Positions 61,059 through 64,000 of a stretch of DNA of 64,000 bases are shown piece by piece; the stretch's first letter is position 1; every line of letters begins with the position of its first letter. Origin of the DNA: Jiangella alba. GTDB taxonomy: Bacteria; Actinomycetota; Actinomycetes; Jiangellales; Jiangellaceae. The notes beneath the pieces were generated by a model that made no database searches, was not told the DNA's origin, and saw nothing but the letters and a program-made list of their open reading frames with translations. Both the position numbers and the translations under genes were made by a program. The stretch is taken from NCBI RefSeq assembly GCF_900106035.1, contig NZ_FNUC01000001.1:186001-250000 (forward strand), read 5' to 3'.

Positions 61059-62218
61059 CGAGCACGCGGCCGCTGTCGCGCCGGTCGGTGCTGGGCGGCG
61101 CGGGTGCCGTCGTCGTCGGCGCCGCGACGGCCAGCGGCTCAGAGGCCGCCCCGGAGGTGTTGCGTCCCGGCGGCCGGTTCGACCGCCTCGTCGAGGAACG
61201 GGCCGCGGCCGGGCGGTTCTCCGGCGCCGTCCGGCTGGCGCACCGCGGACGGGCGGTGCTGACGCGGTCGTACGGTCCGGCGAACCGCGACACGGACCGG
61301 CCGAACCGGGCGGACACCCGCTTCGACCTCGCGTCGATGACGAAGCAGTTCACCGCCGTCGCCGTCGCACAGCTGGTGCAGCGGGCGCACCTGCGCCTCG
61401 ACGACCCCGTCGGCGAGTACGTCTCCGGGCTCGACCCCGCGGTCGCGGCCACCGTCACCGTCCACCACCTGCTCACGCACACGTCGGGGTTCGGGCGGCC
61501 GCCGCTGCAGGGCCCGGGCGAGGAGCCGCCGCCCGCGCCGGTCGGCGTCGACGAGACGTGGGAGGCGCGGATGGAGCTGCTGCGGTCGCTGCCGGCGCCC
61601 GACTTCGCGCCCGGCAGCCGGCACCGGTACAGCAACGACGGCTTCTTCCTGCTCGGCGCCGTCGTCGCCGCCGTCTCCGGCACGGCCTACCACGAGTACG
61701 TCGCCGACCACGTCTTCCGGCCCGCGAAGCTGCGCGACACCGGCTTTCCCACGGTGCGGCAGCTGCGCGAGGACGACCGCTGGGCCCGCCTCTACGAGCC
61801 CCGCGACGGCGCCTTCACCGACGTCACCGCGTCCGACCGGTTCCGCTACATCGGCGGCCCGGACGAGGGCGCCACCTCCACCGTCGCCGACCTCGCCCGG
61901 TTCGCCACCGCCCTCACCGACGACGACGTGCTGCTCGAGCCGGCCTACGCCCACCTCGTCACCAGCCCGAAGGTGCTCGCCCCGCCGCCGTCTCCGGACC
62001 GGCCCGGGCCGCCGCGCGACCACGGCTTCTACGGGTACGGCCACAGCTGCTCGATCCTGCGCGGGCGGCGCATCCACGGGCACTCCGGCAGCGGCCCCGG
62101 CCGCACCACCAACCTGGACGTCTTCCCCGACCTTGGCTGGGCCTGCGTCGTCCTCAGCAACCACCACGACGACATCGACCCGATCGTCGGCCTCGCCCGC
62201 GAGCTCGTCACGGCCTGA
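61055..62218 (+). CDS. Class C beta-lactamase-like serine hydrolase, Tat-exported
   Basis: A 387-residue serine hydrolase. The Tat-type signal is LSRRSVLGGAGAVVVGAATA. S-x-x-K is in FDLASMTKQFTAVAVAQL, Y-x-N in RHRYSNDGFFLLG, and the third motif position reads HGHSGSGPG (H-x-G) as in esterase/peptidase relatives of class C enzymes. It is similar in layout to D-aminopeptidase or esterase EstB-type proteins; true beta-lactamase activity cannot be assumed. Coupled to the DD-peptidase gene, it probably works on peptidoglycan or its fragments. Confidence 0.9.
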   Translation: MTSTRPLSRRSVLGGAGAVVVGAATASGSEAAPEVLRPGGRFDRLVEERAAAGRFSGAVRLAHRGRAVLTRSYGPANRDTDRPNRADTRFDLASMTKQFTAVAVAQLVQRAHLRLDDPVGEYVSGLDPAVAATVTVHHLLTHTSGFGRPPLQGPGEEPPPAPVGVDETWEARMELLRSLPAPDFAPGSRHRYSNDGFFLLGAVVAAVSGTAYHEYVADHVFRPAKLRDTGFPTVRQLREDDRWARLYEPRDGAFTDVTASDRFRYIGGPDEGATSTVADLARFATALTDDDVLLEPAYAHLVTSPKVLAPPPSPDRPGPPRDHGFYGYGHSCSILRGRRIHGHSGSGPGRTTNLDVFPDLGWACVVLSNHHDDIDPIVGLARELVTA

Positions 62219-62236
62219 CGCCGGGCCACGAGGCCG

Positions 62237-63199
62237 TCAGGCGTTCGCCCGGCGCAGCCGCTCGGCCCGCTGGTCCAGGAGCGCGCTGCCGGACAGCGGG
62301 ACGGTGCCGTGCAGGGTCTCCCAGCGGGCGTTGTGCGCCGCCGTCCAGAGGCTGGCCGCCCAGGCGACCTCGAGTTCCTCGGCGGTGAAGGCACGGCCGC
62401 GGCGGCTCTGGTAGGTGTCGAGGAAGGCGGCCGAGCTGTCGACCGGCGCGAGCGTCGGCGGGCCGGCGCTGGCGAACGCCCCGCTGGCCGCGCCGACGAG
62501 CGCCGCCTCGGGCTGCCACGCCAGGCTGTCCCAGTCGTGCACCACCCAGAGGTCGCCGCCGCGCCAGCGCAGGTTCTGCGCCTCGAAGTCGGCGTGACCC
62601 AGCACCGGCGGCAGCCCCGACGCGAGCAGCCGGCGGCGGACCCGGACCGCGGTGTCGAGGACGAACCCGGGGACGACGCGCTGGTCGCGCTTGTCGAGGA
62701 AGCCGATGGCCGGCCAGACCCCGCCGTCGGTGTGGTCCCACCGGGCCCACCGCGGGTTCGGCAGCGGCGGCGCGACGTCGACGTCGGCCAGGCCGGCCAT
62801 GAGCGCGGCGTACACCTCGGCGTAGCGGACCGCGACCGCGGGCCCGTCACCGCCGAGCCGGTCGCCGCCGGGCCAGTGCGCCTCGGCGTGCACCATCAGC
62901 CAGCCGACCTCGACCACCTCGGTGAGCGGCCGCGGGCACGGGAACCCGGCGTCGGCCAGCGCCGCCTGTGCCGCGACGCAGGCCGCGATCCGCGGGTCGG
63001 CCGTGCGCGCCTTCACCACCACCTCCGCCCCGCCGATCAGGCGCAGGCCGAACACCACCGAGATGCTCCGTGCCTCGAACAGCAGCTCGGCCGGCTCGTT
63101 GCCGAGCCGGTCGTGGCAGAACCCCGGCAGCCAGCCGGGCAGGTCGTCGACCCCCATGCACGGCAACGCTGTCACGGCGCGGCTTCGCGGCGGCGTCAC
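62237..63199 (-). CDS. APH-type phosphotransferase family protein
   Basis: A 320-residue kinase-like protein. The N-lobe has ISVVFGLRLIGGAEVVVKART, with a lysine likely to bind ATP. The catalytic loop is VLGHADFEAQNLRW (H-x-D-x-x-x-x-N near 200) and the metal aspartate is in WVVHDWDSLAW. The substrate is unknown. The start is uncertain: GTG 63199 (used) or ATG 63157, neither with a clear ribosome site. It is downstream of folE by 7 bp on the same strand, so the two may be co-transcribed. Confidence 0.85.
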   Translation of the reverse strand: MTPPRSRAVTALPCMGVDDLPGWLPGFCHDRLGNEPAELLFEARSISVVFGLRLIGGAEVVVKARTADPRIAACVAAQAALADAGFPCPRPLTEVVEVGWLMVHAEAHWPGGDRLGGDGPAVAVRYAEVYAALMAGLADVDVAPPLPNPRWARWDHTDGGVWPAIGFLDKRDQRVVPGFVLDTAVRVRRRLLASGLPPVLGHADFEAQNLRWRGGDLWVVHDWDSLAWQPEAALVGAASGAFASAGPPTLAPVDSSAAFLDTYQSRRGRAFTAEELEVAWAASLWTAAHNARWETLHGTVPLSGSALLDQRAERLRRANA

Positions 63200-63206
63200 C
63201 CGAGCG

Positions 63207-63806
63207 TCATGCCCGCACCCCGGAGAGGGCGAAGAACTCCTGCCGGGAGCGACCGTCCTCGCGCAGGGTGCCGAGCAGCGTCGACGTGACGGTGGTGGAG
63301 CCGATGGCCTGGACGCCGCGCAGCACCATGCAGCTGTGCTCCGCCTCGACGACGACGCCGACGCCCTTGGGCGCGAGGCGGTCGCCCAGCCAGTCGGCGA
63401 CCTGCTTGGTCAGGCGCTCCTGGACCTGCGGACGGCGAGCGAAGTGCTCCACGATGCGGGCCAGCTTGGACAGCCCGAGGATGCGCTCGCCGGGCAGGTA
63501 GCCGACGTGCGCGACGCCGACGAACGGCAGCAGGTGGTGCTCGCAGACGGAGCGCACCGGGATGTCGCGGGCCAGCACGAGTTCGTCGTACCCCTCGTCG
63601 TTGGGGAACGTGGTGAGGTCGAACGGGCGCGGGGTGAACAGCTCGGCGTAGGCCCGGGCCATGCGCGCGGGCGTGCGCCGCATGCCCTCGCCGTCGGCGT
63701 GCACGCCGAGCGCGCGCAGGAAGTCGGCGGCGGCCCGTTCGGCCGCCTCCAGGTCGAGTTCGTCGTCGGGCTCGTGGACCACGCGCAGGTGCGTCGAGGC
63801 GTCCAT
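63207..63806 (-). CDS. folE: GTP cyclohydrolase I
   Basis: A 199-residue enzyme that turns GTP into 7,8-dihydroneopterin triphosphate, the first step of folate and related pterin synthesis. The zinc ligands are C88 and H91 in SVCEHHLLPFVGVAHVGY and the later cysteine in EHSCMVLRGVQ. Other family motifs are ILGLSKLARIVEHFARRPQVQERLT and TVTSTLLGTLREDGRSRQEF. It functions as a decamer in the cytosol. No other folate genes (ftsH, folP, folB, folK) are adjacent in this window, so it may be a second copy used for another pterin or deazapurine pathway. It starts directly after the stop of the cut membrane protein gene. Confidence 0.95.
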   Translation of the reverse strand: MDASTHLRVVHEPDDELDLEAAERAAADFLRALGVHADGEGMRRTPARMARAYAELFTPRPFDLTTFPNDEGYDELVLARDIPVRSVCEHHLLPFVGVAHVGYLPGERILGLSKLARIVEHFARRPQVQERLTKQVADWLGDRLAPKGVGVVVEAEHSCMVLRGVQAIGSTTVTSTLLGTLREDGRSRQEFFALSGVRA

Positions 63807-64000
63807 TCAGCTCTCTCCCACGCCGAGCGCCGTCAGCAGCACCAGCACGACGGTGACGACGGCGAACAGGCCGTGCCCGGCCACGACCGGCACCGGGAAC
63901 CGTCCCTCGGCCGGTCGGGACGCGGCGTCGCCGCCCCGCGCCCGGTACGCCGGCAGCCAGCGGGCCAGCATGGTGAAGCCCAGCAGCGCGACCGGGAGCA
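63807..64000 (-). CDS. Membrane protein, C-terminal part (5' end cut)
   Basis: The last 64 residues of a protein whose start lies beyond the right edge. Two hydrophobic stretches can be seen: LPVALLGFTMLARW at the front and VPVVAGHGLFAVVTVVLVLLTALGV at the end, with a charged loop between. I recognise no family. Its stop is immediately next to the folE start, so they form an operon. Confidence 0.6.
   Translation of the reverse strand, partial: LPVALLGFTMLARWLPAYRARGGDAASRPAEGRFPVPVVAGHGLFAVVTVVLVLLTALGVGES

Noticed and set aside
1..64000. CRISPR arrays, tRNA or rRNA genes
   Set aside because: No regularly spaced repeats and no recognisable tRNA or rRNA sequence were seen by eye on either strand; a dedicated tRNA scan was not possible here.

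Overview
This 64 kb window is very GC-rich chromosomal DNA, with G/C at almost every third codon position and many GTG starts. Stop/start overlaps of the ATGA or GTGA type are common. The gene content is actinobacterial: an F420-type reductase next to a luciferase-like oxidoreductase, TIGR03086 and DUF664 DinB-like proteins (families tied to mycothiol), an ROK-controlled sugar ABC operon that has no ATPase of its own, and many one-component regulators. A soil- or plant-associated filamentous actinomycete (for example the Jiangella or Kribbella type) would fit. That placement is inference; no rRNA, tRNA, CRISPR array, prophage or transposase was seen.

Left part (1-32 kb) is a patchwork of short units, mostly a regulator facing its target. 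A D-lactate dehydrogenase-like FAD/Fe-S protein runs off the left edge. Next come a TetR/MFS efflux pair with twin operators, a coupled F420-reductase/LLM oxidoreductase/membrane-protein operon, an AraC regulator, and an unusual thioredoxin-like protein with a fulvocin C-like cysteine-rich tail. A DrrAB-type ABC exporter, LysR/LysE, MarR, an MMPL exporter, a DUF4143 ATPase of visibly different composition, a family A DNA polymerase, and a WYL regulator facing a DinB protein follow. Then come a GntR-acdS operon (ACC deaminase with both diagnostic residues), two zinc alcohol dehydrogenases, a universal stress protein, and an MMPL exporter followed by a NarL-type two-component system. The last group has two matching 16-bp palindromes upstream of the exporter and of the kinase. 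The group ends at a 27-bp-arm inverted repeat.

Centre (32-43 kb) is a glycan-use locus. An ROK regulator is divergent from a six-gene operon: sugar-binding lipoprotein, two permeases, GH38 alpha-mannosidase, GH2 glycosidase and sulfatase. None of the three hydrolases has a signal peptide, so imported oligosaccharides are probably broken down inside the cell. A clear promoter with two copies of a 17-bp direct repeat lies between the two units.

Right part (43-64 kb): a DksA/TraR zinc-finger protein, a DUF664 protein, and a TetR gene divergent from a membrane-anchored methyltransferase fused to DUF2218. A second large catabolic operon follows: LacI facing a Tat lipoprotein binding protein, two Dpp-type permeases, a fused double ATPase, a Tat-exported PhoD phosphatase, a DUF2264 protein and a sulfatase/phosphonate-monoester-hydrolase relative with a CVPGR active-site motif. 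The window closes with a YdcF protein, a coupled DD-carboxypeptidase/beta-lactamase-like pair, a phosphotransferase, FolE and a cut membrane protein.
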